Shown here in pieces: positions 16,206-23,602 of a stretch of DNA of 26,839 nucleotides. The stretch covers positions 1 to 26,839 of the forward strand of contig JBGPJM010000044.1 of NCBI GenBank assembly GCA_041485385.1, written 5' to 3'. The translations under genes were made by a program, and so were the position numbers. The notes under the pieces were generated by a model. That model saw only the letters and a list, made by a program, of their open reading frames with translations, did not search any database and was not told the origin of the DNA. How positions within the stretch are numbered: the stretch's first letter is position 1; every line of letters starts with the position of its first letter. The DNA comes from JBGPJM01 sp041485385. Lineage in GTDB: Bacteria > Planctomycetota > Phycisphaerae > Phycisphaerales > UBA1924.

Positions 16206-18073
16206 CCCATGTTCATCGTCATGAGGAACTCGGCGTTGGTCTTGACCTTGGAGAGCCGGGCCTTCATCAGCTCCATCGCCTCCACGACGTTCATGTCGCT
16301 GAGCACCTTCCTCAGCCGGTAGACCAGCTCCAGTTCCTTCTTGTCCATGAGGAGCTCCTCACGCCGCGTCCCCGAGGCCGGGATGTCGATGCAGGGGTAG
16401 ATCCGCTTCTCCATGAGCTTGCGATCCAAGTGCAGCTCGCTGTTGCCCGTGCCCTTGAACTCCTCGAAGATGATGTCGTCCATCTTCGACCCCGTGTCCA
16501 CCAGCGCGGTGCCGATAACGGTGAGCGAGCCGCCCCCCTCGATGTACCGCGCCGCCCCGAAGAACTTCTTGGGCCGCTGCAGCGCGTTGGAGTCCAGGCC
16601 GCCGGTCATGATCTTGCCCGAGTGCGGCATCTCCGAGTTGTACGCGCGGGCCAGGCGCGTGATCGAATCCAGCAGGATCACCACGTGGTCCCCGAACTCC
16701 ACCATCCGCCTGGCCTTCTCGATCACCATCTCCGCCACCTGCACGTGGCGCGAGCTCTGCTCGTCGAACGTGCTCGCCACCACCTCCACCTCCGGCGAGG
16801 TGTGCCGCCGGAAGTCCGTTACTTCCTCCGGCCGCTCGTCCACCAGCAGCACGATGATCTTGACGTCCGGGTAGTTCTTGTTGATCGCCTGCGTCATCTT
16901 CTGCAAAAGCACCGTCTTGCCCGTCCGCGGCGGGGCCACGATCAGCGCCCGCTGCCCCTTCCCCACCGGCGCCACCAGGTCCACGATCCGCATCTCGATC
17001 TGGTCCGGCGTCGTCTCCAGAATGAACCGCTCCTCGGGGTGCAGCGGCGTGAGGTCCTCGAAAATCGACAGCTCGTGGATCTTCGCCGGCGGCCGCCCGT
17101 TCACGTCGTCCACCCGCAGAAGCGCGAAGTACCGCTCGCTCTCCTTCGGCGGGCGGATCGCCCCGCGGACGACCATCCCCTTCTTCAGCCCGTACCGCCT
17201 GATCTGCGTCGGCGAGATGTAGATGTCGTCCGGCCCCGCAAGGTACGACTGCTGCGGGCTCCTCAGGAACCCGAACTTGTCGGGCATGATCTCCAGCGTC
17301 CCGTCGCCCAGCATCAGCCCCTGTTTGGCCGCCCGGGCCTTCAGGATCTTGAAGATCAGCTCCTGCTTGGGGATCTGGTAGAAGTCCTCCAGCCCCTCGG
17401 TCTTCGCCACCCCGTGCAGGGCGTCGATCTCCATCCGCTGGAGCTGCGAGATGCTCACCGCGTTCTTGAGAGCGGCCGGGTCCGCGTTGGCCGCGATACG
17501 CTCGAGCTCCGCCGCCTCGCGCTCCAGCTCCTCATCGCTGGGGAGCACGAAATCGGGCGGTCCCTGCTGGTAGCCGCCCCCGCCCGATCCTCCGAAGCCG
17601 CCGCCCGGTCCGCCGAAGCCGCCGCCCTTGCGTTTCTTGCGCTTCCGGCGTCCATGCTTCATCCCCATGTCGCCCCCACCACCGCCGCCGCCGCCCATTC
17701 CCCCCATGCCGCCCCCGCCGTTCCCGCCGCCCTGACCCTGGCCCATCCCGCCGCCGGAGCCGTTCATCCGATCCGGCCGGTCCGGTCGATCGCCACGGTC
17801 CGGCCGTTCGCCGCGATCAGGCGCCGGCCGGACCGCCGGAGGCGCCGGCGCCGGGGCCTGGACGGACGCCGGCGGAGCGCTGGGTGGCAGGGGGGTGTCG
17901 GCCCGTTCGCTTCCGCCCGATGGACGCCCCTCGTCCTGTTGTCCGCCCGGCTTGGGCCCGCGCACCGACGCGCCCTTCGAACCCTTGCTCTCCACGACTG
18001 CCTCCTTCGCCGGCGGCTTGATTTCCTTCGAAGAGCTCTTCGACTCGTCTACGACGTTCGCCTGCTTGGCCAT
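16202..18073 (-). CDS. rho: Transcription termination factor Rho with long disordered N-terminal tail
   Basis: Hexameric RNA helicase that ends transcription at C-rich, unstructured RNA. At 623 residues it is about 200 longer than E. coli Rho (419). Residues 1-175 are an insertion of low complexity: a Lys/Glu/Ser part, a Pro/Ala part, Asp-Arg-Pro repeats (86-102), a Gly/Met-rich run (105-138), a basic cluster KHGRRKRKKRKG (139-150), and Gly/Phe repeats. The conserved body follows: Rho_N helices (205-245), the OB-fold RNA-binding domain (257-330), Walker A APPRTGKT (380-387), catalytic Glu in DERPEEV (412-418), Walker B VVILLDS with D469, the Q-loop PHSGKIMTGG (483-492), and the R-loop/C-terminal motifs IDIPASGTRREELL and LMTMNMG. 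It starts at the ATG complementary to 18071-18073 behind a purine-rich GCGAAGAAACGG. The ATGA overlap with the downstream gene suggests coupling. Confidence 0.97.
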   Translation of the reverse strand: MAKQANVVDESKSSSKEIKPPAKEAVVESKGSKGASVRGPKPGGQQDEGRPSGGSERADTPLPPSAPPASVQAPAPAPPAVRPAPDRGERPDRGDRPDRPDRMNGSGGGMGQGQGGGNGGGGMGGMGGGGGGGGDMGMKHGRRKRKKRKGGGFGGPGGGFGGSGGGGYQQGPPDFVLPSDEELEREAAELERIAANADPAALKNAVSISQLQRMEIDALHGVAKTEGLEDFYQIPKQELIFKILKARAAKQGLMLGDGTLEIMPDKFGFLRSPQQSYLAGPDDIYISPTQIRRYGLKKGMVVRGAIRPPKESERYFALLRVDDVNGRPPAKIHELSIFEDLTPLHPEERFILETTPDQIEMRIVDLVAPVGKGQRALIVAPPRTGKTVLLQKMTQAINKNYPDVKIIVLLVDERPEEVTDFRRHTSPEVEVVASTFDEQSSRHVQVAEMVIEKARRMVEFGDHVVILLDSITRLARAYNSEMPHSGKIMTGGLDSNALQRPKKFFGAARYIEGGGSLTVIGTALVDTGSKMDDIIFEEFKGTGNSELHLDRKLMEKRIYPCIDIPASGTRREELLMDKKELELVYRLRKVLSDMNVVEAMELMKARLSKVKTNAEFLMTMNMG

Positions 18074-18115
18074 ATCCGTTTCTTCGCTGTTGCTGGTCCG
18101 GGCGTCCTCGCCCCG

Positions 18116-18139
18116 GAATGCCGACGAACGCCGGCATTC
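18116..18139 (-). promoter_or_regulatory. Hairpin in the rho leader
   Basis: GAATGCCG (18116-18123) and CGGCATTC (18132-18139) form a perfect 8-bp stem with an 8-nt loop, 42 nt upstream of the rho start codon. There is no T run on either side, so it is more likely a leader structure than an intrinsic terminator. Confidence 0.5.
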
Positions 18140-18380
18140 GGGCCGTTGACACCGGAATCCTCATAGACCGTGTGTGTGCTTTGGGTTGAACCCCGCGGTC
18201 CGCTCGGGTATCGGTGCTTCGCCCGACGCCACAACCCTTCTTCTGACCTTGTGCAATGGAACTCGCGGCGCCGCACTCCACGTGCCGCTGGAACCTGGCC
18301 TTGCCCCTGCCCAACCGCCTCGAAGGTGGAAAGCCGGAGCCGTCCCCTCCCCGATGCCTTCGCCCCCCGCTCGGCACACC

Positions 18381-18389
18381 AGTATAGCA
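18381..18389 (-). promoter_or_regulatory. Candidate extended -10 promoter for rho
   Basis: On the minus strand TGC directly precedes TATACT (18381-18386), giving an extended -10 element with five of six consensus bases. No good -35 lies at 17 bp, which extended -10 promoters tolerate. Predicted start of transcription is near 18374. Confidence 0.45.
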
Positions 18390-18457
18390 CCCAACCCATA
18401 CCGATGAGTCCATCACGCCGCGCGGGCAGCGTCCGATCGCCGCGCCGCAACGCAACG

Positions 18458-19075
18458 CTACCCATGCCGACGCAGAATCTCATCAAGAACCTCGCCCACC
18501 CGGCCGTCTAGTTCGGCCAGATCGCCCGTGTTGTTCACAACATATCGCGAGAGCCGCCGCTTTTCCTCGACCCCCATCTGCGAGGCCTCCCGGCGCGACA
18601 GCTCCGCCTCGTCCCATCCGCGGGCCGCCCCGACCCGTGCCGCCCGCTGCTCGCGCGGCGCGTCGACGAAGATCACCGCTTCGCACTCCCGGTCCGTCCC
18701 CGCCTCGAACAGCAGCGGCGCATCGACCACCACCGCCGGCGCCCCCTCCCGCTCGGCCCTCTCGATCACCTCCGCCCTTGCGCTCCGCACCAGCGGATGA
18801 ACCAGCCCCTCCAGCCGCTTCCGCTGCGCCGCATCGGTGAACACGATCTTCGCGACCGCCTCTCTGCTCGCCCGCCCCGACGCATCGCGGATCCCCTCCC
18901 CCCACCACGACACCAGTTCCGCGACCACCTCGGGCCTCTCCAGCGCCGCCCTGGCCAGGGCGTCCGAATCGCTCACCACGCACCCCCGTTTCCCCAACGC
19001 CCTCGCCACCTCGCTCTTCCCGGCGCCGATCCCGCCGGAAAGCCCGATCACCACGCACCGCCGCCCGGACGTCAC
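18458..19075 (-). CDS. coaE: Dephospho-CoA kinase
   Basis: Phosphorylates the ribose 3'-hydroxyl of dephospho-CoA, the last step of coenzyme A synthesis. The protein has 205 residues, normal for the family. The P-loop is GGIGAGKS (14-21), followed by the acceptor-binding SDSDALAR, then GLVHPLVR and VVDAPLLFEAG, all standard CoaE motifs. The frame stays open far upstream (to 19855), but that part lies over other genes. The GTG at 19075 overlaps the preceding stop in a GTGA and puts the P-loop at the expected distance. It is the last gene of a three-gene overlapping operon with hpt and the PH-domain gene. The stop is TAG at 18458-18460. Confidence 0.95.
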   Translation of the reverse strand: MTSGRRCVVIGLSGGIGAGKSEVARALGKRGCVVSDSDALARAALERPEVVAELVSWWGEGIRDASGRASREAVAKIVFTDAAQRKRLEGLVHPLVRSARAEVIERAEREGAPAVVVDAPLLFEAGTDRECEAVIFVDAPREQRAARVGAARGWDEAELSRREASQMGVEEKRRLSRYVVNNTGDLAELDGRVGEVLDEILRRHG

Positions 19076-19719
19076 GCCACGCCCCCTTCGCCGCCCCCGC
19101 CGCACCCGCCCGTCCCCCCCTCGCCACCGCCCGCGTACCGCTCGATCGCCCGGCGCACGGTCTCCATCTGCTCCACAGGGTGCGCCACCATATACCACCA
19201 GAACTCCGCCGCCCTCCCCGGCCCGGCGCTGGAGAACCCGATCGTCCCCAGGTCCACCAGCCGCTCCCGCAGCGACCGGTACAGCACCACGTGTTGCACC
19301 CGCCTCAACGGCAGATCGAACGTCGTCTGCCGCAGCACCCCCGACACGCGCATCACCCGCCTGTCCGTCAGCACGTACAAACGCGTCAGCCATTCCAGGC
19401 ATTGCCACGCCACCAGCAACGTCGCGCACCCCAGCGCAACGACAACCGCCCGACGCAGCACAAGCTCCATCAGGTCCCCCGTCGCCGCGGACCGTCCCCC
19501 GATCCACCACGCCACCCCGGCCGTCGCCACCAGGGCCGCCAGCGGCGTCAGCACGCTCAGCACCACGAACAGCGGGTGCGGCTTGAGGGCCAGCAGCACC
19601 GTCTCCCCGTCGGGCACGAGTTGCCCCAGCCACTCTCTCCGCACGACCGCGACACCGTCGGCGGCCACGCCCCCCGCTCCCTCCGCCGCGTGCTCGACCT
19701 TCCCAGTCGGAATGCTCAC
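19072..19719 (-). CDS. Membrane protein with bacterial PH domain (DUF304/YdbS-like)
   Basis: A 215-residue membrane protein. An N-terminal segment (WLGQLVPDGETVLLALKPHP, about 30-49) resembles the start of bPH2 proteins. Two membrane helices follow (about 50-72 and 87-108). The PH-like part is YVLTDRRVMRVSGVLRQTTFDLPLRRVQHV (about 114-143), with the family's 'LTxRRV...G...' pattern, and continues to DLGTIGFSSAG. The C-terminus is a Gly-rich tail. Function is unknown. The start is GTG, overlapping the hpt stop as GTGA (19716-19719), and the stop overlaps the coaE GTG. A structural PH-domain membrane protein between two metabolic genes has no obvious functional link. Confidence 0.85.
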   Translation of the reverse strand: MSIPTGKVEHAAEGAGGVAADGVAVVRREWLGQLVPDGETVLLALKPHPLFVVLSVLTPLAALVATAGVAWWIGGRSAATGDLMELVLRRAVVVALGCATLLVAWQCLEWLTRLYVLTDRRVMRVSGVLRQTTFDLPLRRVQHVVLYRSLRERLVDLGTIGFSSAGPGRAAEFWWYMVAHPVEQMETVRRAIERYAGGGEGGTGGCGGGGEGGVA

Positions 19720-20312
19720 GTCCTCTCACTCCCCAGCACCATGATGTCGGGCAGGTTCCGGTAGTACCCGTCGTAATCAAGCCCGTACCCCACCACGAAC
19801 TCGTCGTCGATCTCGAACCCCGCGTAGTCCACCGACACGTCCTCATCGCGACCAAGCGCCTTGCGCTTCTTCAGCAGCACCGCCACCCGCAGGCTCGCCG
19901 GACGCTGCGCCGTGATCATCCGCCGGATCAACCCGAGCGTCTTCCCCGTGTCCAGGATGTCGTCCACCACCAGCACGTGCGCGCCCCCAAGGTCCGTCGG
20001 CAGATCGCCGCGAAGTTTCACCCCCTGCGACTCCGTGCTCGCGCCGGGATAGCTGCTCGCGGTCATCGCCCGAACGCTCATCTTCAGCGGCATGTGCCTG
20101 ATCAGGTCCGCGACAAACACCATCGCGCCCGTCAGGATCGGCACCAGCACGAACCGCTGCTCATCGACTCCCGCGCCGGCCCCAGCCCGCCCCTCCCCGC
20201 CCGCCCATTCCGCCGCCAGGTCGCGGGAAATGGTCGCCCCGAGTTCGGCGACCCTGCCCGCAATACGATCTCGCGCGATCAGCACGTGGCTGGCTTCCCG
20301 ATACATCCGCAC
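19716..20312 (-). CDS. hpt: Hypoxanthine phosphoribosyltransferase
   Basis: Converts hypoxanthine (and usually guanine) plus PRPP to IMP/GMP in purine salvage; cytoplasmic. It has 198 residues, slightly longer than usual because of an Ala/Gly-rich insert near 36-50. The PRPP-binding motif is VLVVDDILDTGKT (113-125). PILTGAMVF (58-66) binds pyrophosphate, SSYPG (87-91) is in the flexible loop, K149 in LLKKRK contacts the purine, and FVVGYGLDYDGYYRNLP (172-188) is the family's C-terminal signature. The GTG at 20312 is preceded at 6 nt by GAGAGGG, which favours it over the ATG at 20306. It is the first gene of the hpt-PH-coaE operon, with GTGA overlap to the next gene. Confidence 0.96.
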   Translation of the reverse strand: MRMYREASHVLIARDRIAGRVAELGATISRDLAAEWAGGEGRAGAGAGVDEQRFVLVPILTGAMVFVADLIRHMPLKMSVRAMTASSYPGASTESQGVKLRGDLPTDLGGAHVLVVDDILDTGKTLGLIRRMITAQRPASLRVAVLLKKRKALGRDEDVSVDYAGFEIDDEFVVGYGLDYDGYYRNLPDIMVLGSERT

Positions 20313-20346
20313 AAGATACCCTCTCGCCCGCCCAACAACCCCTGCA

Positions 20347-20366
20347 GGGTGACCTCCGAGTCACCC
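20347..20366 (-). promoter_or_regulatory. Perfect inverted repeat in the hpt leader
   Basis: GGGTGAC (20347-20353) and GTCACCC (20360-20366) are separated by 6 nt, forming a 7-bp perfect stem 34 nt upstream of the hpt start. It may be an operator or an mRNA leader hairpin. No T run follows. Confidence 0.45.
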
Positions 20367-20374
20367 CTCCCTGA

Positions 20375-20404
20375 AATGTGGGATTTACCCAGCTTAACAG
20401 TCAA
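20375..20404 (-). promoter_or_regulatory. Candidate hpt promoter
   Basis: On the minus strand TTGACT (20399-20404, five of six -35 bases) and CACATT (20375-20380, three of six -10 bases) are 18 bp apart. Transcription would start just upstream of the inverted repeat at 20347-20366. The -10 is weak. Confidence 0.3.
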
Positions 20405-20458
20405 TCAGCCGCGGCTCCTTGCTCCAAACATTTATTTACGCAACGCTTCAAATCTCTC

Positions 20459-20487
20459 TTGCAAACCACGCGACCGCGCAGTATCTT
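20459..20487 (+). promoter_or_regulatory. Candidate promoter of the PEP-CTERM-like gene
   Basis: TTGCAA (20459-20464), a 17-bp spacer and TATCTT (20482-20487); both hexamers match the sigma-70 consensus at four of six positions. A start near 20494 would give a leader of about 266 nt. Confidence 0.33.
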
Positions 20488-20528
20488 CAGCCTTATCTAG
20501 GGTGGCGTTCAAAGCGCCATCGTAGATT

Positions 20529-20558
20529 CCTGAGCCGGCTTGGAAAGCCGCCCTCGGG
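20529..20558 (+). promoter_or_regulatory. Hairpin in the leader of the PEP-CTERM-like gene
   Basis: CGGCTT (20536-20541) and AAGCCG (20545-20550) form a 6-bp stem with loop GGA. The stem extends past one C/C mismatch and a bulged C, pairing 20529-20534 with 20552-20558. It is followed by purine-rich GAGAGAG repeats rather than T, so it is not an intrinsic terminator. Confidence 0.42.
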
Positions 20559-20759
20559 AGATTGAGAGAGTCCTGAGTCGAGAGAGAGGCTTCAGGATCA
20601 GAACAACTCGGTTGCGTGCCGTGCAGGCCGCGCGCTCCCGTTTGGTCGGGATTTACGCGTCCGCGCTCGGTGATTGGTTCCTTCCAGGTCGCAGCTCGTC
20701 GGGATTCGATCGTTCCGGTCCCCTGCGGCTCCTGAGTCTTCTGTCCGAGGAGAGAGATC

Positions 20760-21671
20760 ATGAGAGTTCCTGCTTGTGGGCGCGCTTCAGCGAGCCTGGT
20801 TGGATTGACGGTGCTGCTCGCGGCCTCCGCCGCGAACGCGCAGTACGCGTCGGACTTCGAGCCCGAGACGTACGGTCCGTTCCCCCTCACCAATGGTTTC
20901 GGCGGTGGCGGCCAAGATGGCTGGTACAACCCTGTTGCCGGTAGCAACGACTGGACGGTGTACAACTACGTCGGCAACCCCCAGGGCGTCGTTCAGAACC
21001 CGCAGGGCAGCACCCAGTTCGCCTACGGCGCGCTGGTCACCAACTTGGGTCGCGCGCAGCACACCGCGACGATCCTCGGCACCAACAGCTACACGCTCAC
21101 GTTCGACCAGTGCGTCCTGCCTTGGAACGGCGCTCCTCCAGAGGTAGCACAGAACAACATCGCCAGCTTCTCGCTCCAGCCCTCCGCCACCGCTCGGTCA
21201 TTCCAGACCTTGTCGATCTGGCAGGACGTCAACAACCCCGCCGCCGGCTGGCAGCAGGCGATCGGCGCCGTCGACAACGCCGGGTCGGGCGCGCACGCCG
21301 TGAGCTTCTTCACCGTCGGCGCCGCGTGGCAGAACCTGCAGACCAACCACTGGTACCGGTTCTCCGAGACCTTCGACATGGGCGGCAATATGTTGACCTC
21401 CGCCAGCGTCACCGACCTGCACACGAACGCGATCACCACCGTGAACCTTGTCGGCGCAGGGCTCTTCCTGACCGGCGGCAGCGGCAACGTGCTCGGCTAC
21501 ACGCTCCCGACCGACCTCCGCATGTTCGCGGGCGGCGGCAGCGGCGCCCCGACCAGCGCCGGCAACCGCATCGGCATGGACAACGTGAACCTCAGCATCG
21601 TCCCCGCCCCAGGCGCGGCGGGCCTTCTCGGCCTCGGCCTCCTGGCCGCTTCCCGTCGTCGTCGCAGCTGA
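20760..21671 (+). CDS. Exported protein with PEP-CTERM-like sorting tail
   Basis: A 303-residue secreted protein. A signal peptide (residues 1-27) ends in ASAANA before QYASDFEP. The mature part is Gly/Asn/Thr-rich, probably beta-sandwich, with features seen in many planctomycete exported proteins (DFEPETYGPFPLTNGFGGGG, DGWYNP). The C-terminus VPAPGAAGLLGLGLLAASRRRRS (281-303) has the layout of PEP-CTERM signals: a short motif, a hydrophobic helix and an Arg cluster. Here the motif reads PAPG rather than PEP. Such tails are processed by exosortases, and the proteins are linked to exopolysaccharide or surface layers; no exosortase is in this window. The ATG at 20760 has GAGGAG 8 nt upstream. 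A strong terminator follows, so it is probably monocistronic. Confidence 0.85.
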   Translation: MRVPACGRASASLVGLTVLLAASAANAQYASDFEPETYGPFPLTNGFGGGGQDGWYNPVAGSNDWTVYNYVGNPQGVVQNPQGSTQFAYGALVTNLGRAQHTATILGTNSYTLTFDQCVLPWNGAPPEVAQNNIASFSLQPSATARSFQTLSIWQDVNNPAAGWQQAIGAVDNAGSGAHAVSFFTVGAAWQNLQTNHWYRFSETFDMGGNMLTSASVTDLHTNAITTVNLVGAGLFLTGGSGNVLGYTLPTDLRMFAGGGSGAPTSAGNRIGMDNVNLSIVPAPGAAGLLGLGLLAASRRRRS

Positions 21672-21699
21672 GACGACGCATTTCGCTCTGACTCCCAGG

Positions 21700-21733
21700 C
21701 CGCCCGGTCGCACGACCGGGCGGTCGTCTTTTT
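21700..21733 (+). terminator. Intrinsic terminator after the PEP-CTERM-like gene
   Basis: CCGCCCGGTCG (21700-21710) and CGACCGGGCGG (21713-21723) are perfect complements, an 11-bp arm on each side of CA (in practice a 10-bp stem with a 4-nt loop). TCGTC and then five T (21729-21733) follow. It lies 28 bp after the stop and 53 bp before pgi. Confidence 0.88.
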
Positions 21734-21786
21734 GACGGGCCTCCTCCGCCGCGCCCTCCGTCCCGCCGTCCTGATACGCTTCCTGC

Positions 21787-23247
21787 ATGCTCACGCTCGA
21801 CTACGCCAACTGCCTGTCCGATCGCGTCGGCGCCCATGGTGTTGACCCCGACCGGCTCGACCCCGATGGCGACGGCGCACGCGGCGTCACACGCCTCACC
21901 CGCTCGCTCGCCAAGTCGCGCTCCACGCCCGCCGAGCAAGGCGGCTGGGAGGTCTGGCGCAACCTCCCTCTCCCGCCGCTGCGCGATCAGTACCTCTCCG
22001 CCGTCACCAAGCTCGTCGCCCGATTCAAAGCCCGCGCCTCCAACCTCGTCGTCCTCGGCATCGGCGGCTCCGCCCTGGGCAACATCGCCCTTCAGGGCGC
22101 CCTGAACCCGTACAACTACAACCTGCTCCCCGACAACAAGCGCCCCGGTCCGCGCCTCTTCGTCGTCGACAACGTCGACCCCGCCTACTTCGCCTCCGTC
22201 ATCGAGGCCTGCCTCCAGACCGATCCGTCCCTGGAGCGCACCATCTTCAATATCGTCTCCAAATCCGGCGAGACCGCCGAGACCGCCGCCCAGTTCATGA
22301 TCATCCGCGATCTGCTCGGGAAGCACCGCGGCCCGAAGGCCGCCGAGCACGTCGTCGCCATCACCGATGTCGCCAAGGGCACCATGCGGAAGATCTGCGA
22401 TGCCGAGGGCTACTCCACCCTCCCTGTCCCCGACGGCGTTGGCGGGCGGTTCAGCGTCCTCTCGCCGGTCGGCCTCTTCTCCGCCGCGATGTGCGGCATC
22501 GATGCCGCCGCCCTTCTCGACGGCGCCGCCTCCATGGACACCCCCTGCTCGCGCGAGACGCTCCTCGAGAACCCGGCCGCGATGCTCGCCTTCCTCCTGG
22601 TCGAACTCGGCACCCGCAACGGCAAGACCAACCACGTTCTGATGCCCTACCGCAACGCCCTGTACCTGCTCGCCGACTGGTTCCGCCAGCTCTGGGCCGA
22701 ATCGCTCGGGAAGAAATCCGATCTGAACGGCGAGACCGTCTACGCCGGCTTCACCCCCATCAAGGCCCTTGGCACCACCGACCAGCACTCCCAGGTCCAG
22801 CTCTACCGCGAGGGCCCCAACGACAAGGTCATCGGCTTCGTCGACGTTGCCCCCGGCGGCCCCGGCGACCCCGCGCTCCACGACGACCTCGCCATCCCAG
22901 CCGGCCTCGGCGTCGAGGCCATCCGCTATCTCGAGGGCCGGCGCATGGCCGAGCTCCTCGCCGCCGAGAAGCGCGCCACCGAGTACGCCCTCGTTGAATC
23001 CCAGCGCCCCAACTTCACCATCACGTTCCCGAAGCTCGACGCGTTCCACGTCGGCCAGTTCATCCATCTCTGGGAGGTCGCCACGTCCTACGCCGGCCTC
23101 ATGCTCGGCATCAACACCTACGACCAGCCCGCCGTCGAGCTCGGCAAGCAGGCCACGTTCGGCCTTATGGGCCGGCCCGGCTACGAGAAGCACAAATCGG
23201 CCGTGGCGCGCACGCTCACGCCCTCCCGCTGGGTCATCGGCCGCTGA
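21787..23247 (+). CDS. pgi: Glucose-6-phosphate isomerase
   Basis: Interconverts glucose 6-phosphate and fructose 6-phosphate in glycolysis and gluconeogenesis; cytoplasmic. The protein has 486 residues, in the range of the shorter bacterial forms. It has the tandem sugar-isomerase domains: GIGGSALGN (91-99), the phosphate-binding loop SKSGET (158-163), GGRFSVLSPVGL (219-230), the catalytic Glu in QLWAESLGK (E305), the ring-opening His in GTTDQHSQVQL (H334) and the terminal catalytic Lys in ELGKQATFGL (K454). All key residues are present, so the enzyme should be active. No clear ribosome-binding site precedes ATG 21787, but the N-terminus fits. The preceding gene's terminator is 53 bp upstream, so any own promoter must overlap it or lie in that short gap. 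Confidence 0.96.
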   Translation: MLTLDYANCLSDRVGAHGVDPDRLDPDGDGARGVTRLTRSLAKSRSTPAEQGGWEVWRNLPLPPLRDQYLSAVTKLVARFKARASNLVVLGIGGSALGNIALQGALNPYNYNLLPDNKRPGPRLFVVDNVDPAYFASVIEACLQTDPSLERTIFNIVSKSGETAETAAQFMIIRDLLGKHRGPKAAEHVVAITDVAKGTMRKICDAEGYSTLPVPDGVGGRFSVLSPVGLFSAAMCGIDAAALLDGAASMDTPCSRETLLENPAAMLAFLLVELGTRNGKTNHVLMPYRNALYLLADWFRQLWAESLGKKSDLNGETVYAGFTPIKALGTTDQHSQVQLYREGPNDKVIGFVDVAPGGPGDPALHDDLAIPAGLGVEAIRYLEGRRMAELLAAEKRATEYALVESQRPNFTITFPKLDAFHVGQFIHLWEVATSYAGLMLGINTYDQPAVELGKQATFGLMGRPGYEKHKSAVARTLTPSRWVIGR

Positions 23248-23290
23248 GCCCGAGCCAGGATCTCCTGTCCGAAACCCGATACTCTTCAAC

Positions 23291-23509
23291 ATGCCCCTTT
23301 ACGAATACATCTGCGAGACCGACGGCACGGTTATCGAGCTGCTCCGCCCTATCTCCGACGCCGAAAAGCCCGTGAAAGACCCAAAGAACCGCGGACGTGT
23401 GTTCAAGCGGAAACTCTCCACCTTCGCGGCGCCGTCGCCCTCAGGCGCGCCCCCTTCCAGCGGCTGCTGCCCCTGCGGCAAACCCCGGGGTTCCTGCCGA
23501 AGCAACTGA
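23291..23509 (+). CDS. FmdB-like small zinc-ribbon protein with reduced cysteine pattern
   Basis: A 72-residue protein that starts MPLYEYICETDG, the hallmark of the FmdB/CxxC_CxxC_SSSS family (usual start MPxYEYxCxxCG). Here the second Cys of the first CxxC is replaced (C8, then ETDG). The other cysteines are near the C-terminus (C59, C60, C62, C69). The middle, PISDAEKPVKDPKNRGRVFKRKLSTF, is charged. Metal binding is therefore uncertain. Family members are annotated as putative regulators, mostly without experimental proof. It begins 43 bp after pgi and is probably co-transcribed with it. The same frame is open across the end of pgi, but the FmdB start fixes ATG 23291. Confidence 0.8.
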   Translation: MPLYEYICETDGTVIELLRPISDAEKPVKDPKNRGRVFKRKLSTFAAPSPSGAPPSSGCCPCGKPRGSCRSN

Positions 23510-23602
23510 CCACCGCCTTCGGTCCAACTACGGCGCCCCGCTGTCGCTCACCCTGCGCAATACCCACCCCCCCCGCGCACGGCCTGCGCCCGGTCCCGCC
23601 GT

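Larger units (their letters stand above)
18074..18457 (-). other. Non-coding gap upstream of rho (rho leader region)
   Basis: A 384-bp gap between coaE and rho with no convincing gene on either strand. It holds an extended -10 promoter candidate (18381-18389) and, nearer rho, a perfect 8-bp inverted repeat (18116-18139). If that promoter is used, rho has a leader of about 300 nt. E. coli rho also has a long leader and represses itself there; similar autoregulation here is inference. No clear coaE terminator is visible. Confidence 0.6.
20313..20759. other. Divergent intergenic region between hpt and the PEP-CTERM-like gene
   Basis: A 447-bp gap with visibly lower GC than the surroundings, mainly at 20370-20530. 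It carries promoter candidates for both directions, a hairpin near each, and three copies of the heptamer TCCTGAG (near 20528, 20567 and 20728). On the minus strand a 109-codon frame (20432-20761) is open but has poor third-position GC, so I do not call it a gene. Confidence 0.6.

Noticed and set aside
16430..18166. 578-codon open frame antisense to rho
   Set aside because: Arg/Leu/His/Pro-rich mirror of rho codons; no recognisable feature.
20432..20761. 109-codon minus-strand frame (MISLLGQ...RFEALRK) overlapping the PEP-CTERM-like start
   Set aside because: The C-terminal part looks somewhat protein-like, but third positions are not GC-rich as in true genes here and it lies over promoter and leader elements. 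Not called, though a transcript test would settle it.
21592..23292. 566-codon open frame antisense to pgi
   Set aside because: Gly/Glu/Val-rich shadow of pgi, which has all catalytic residues.
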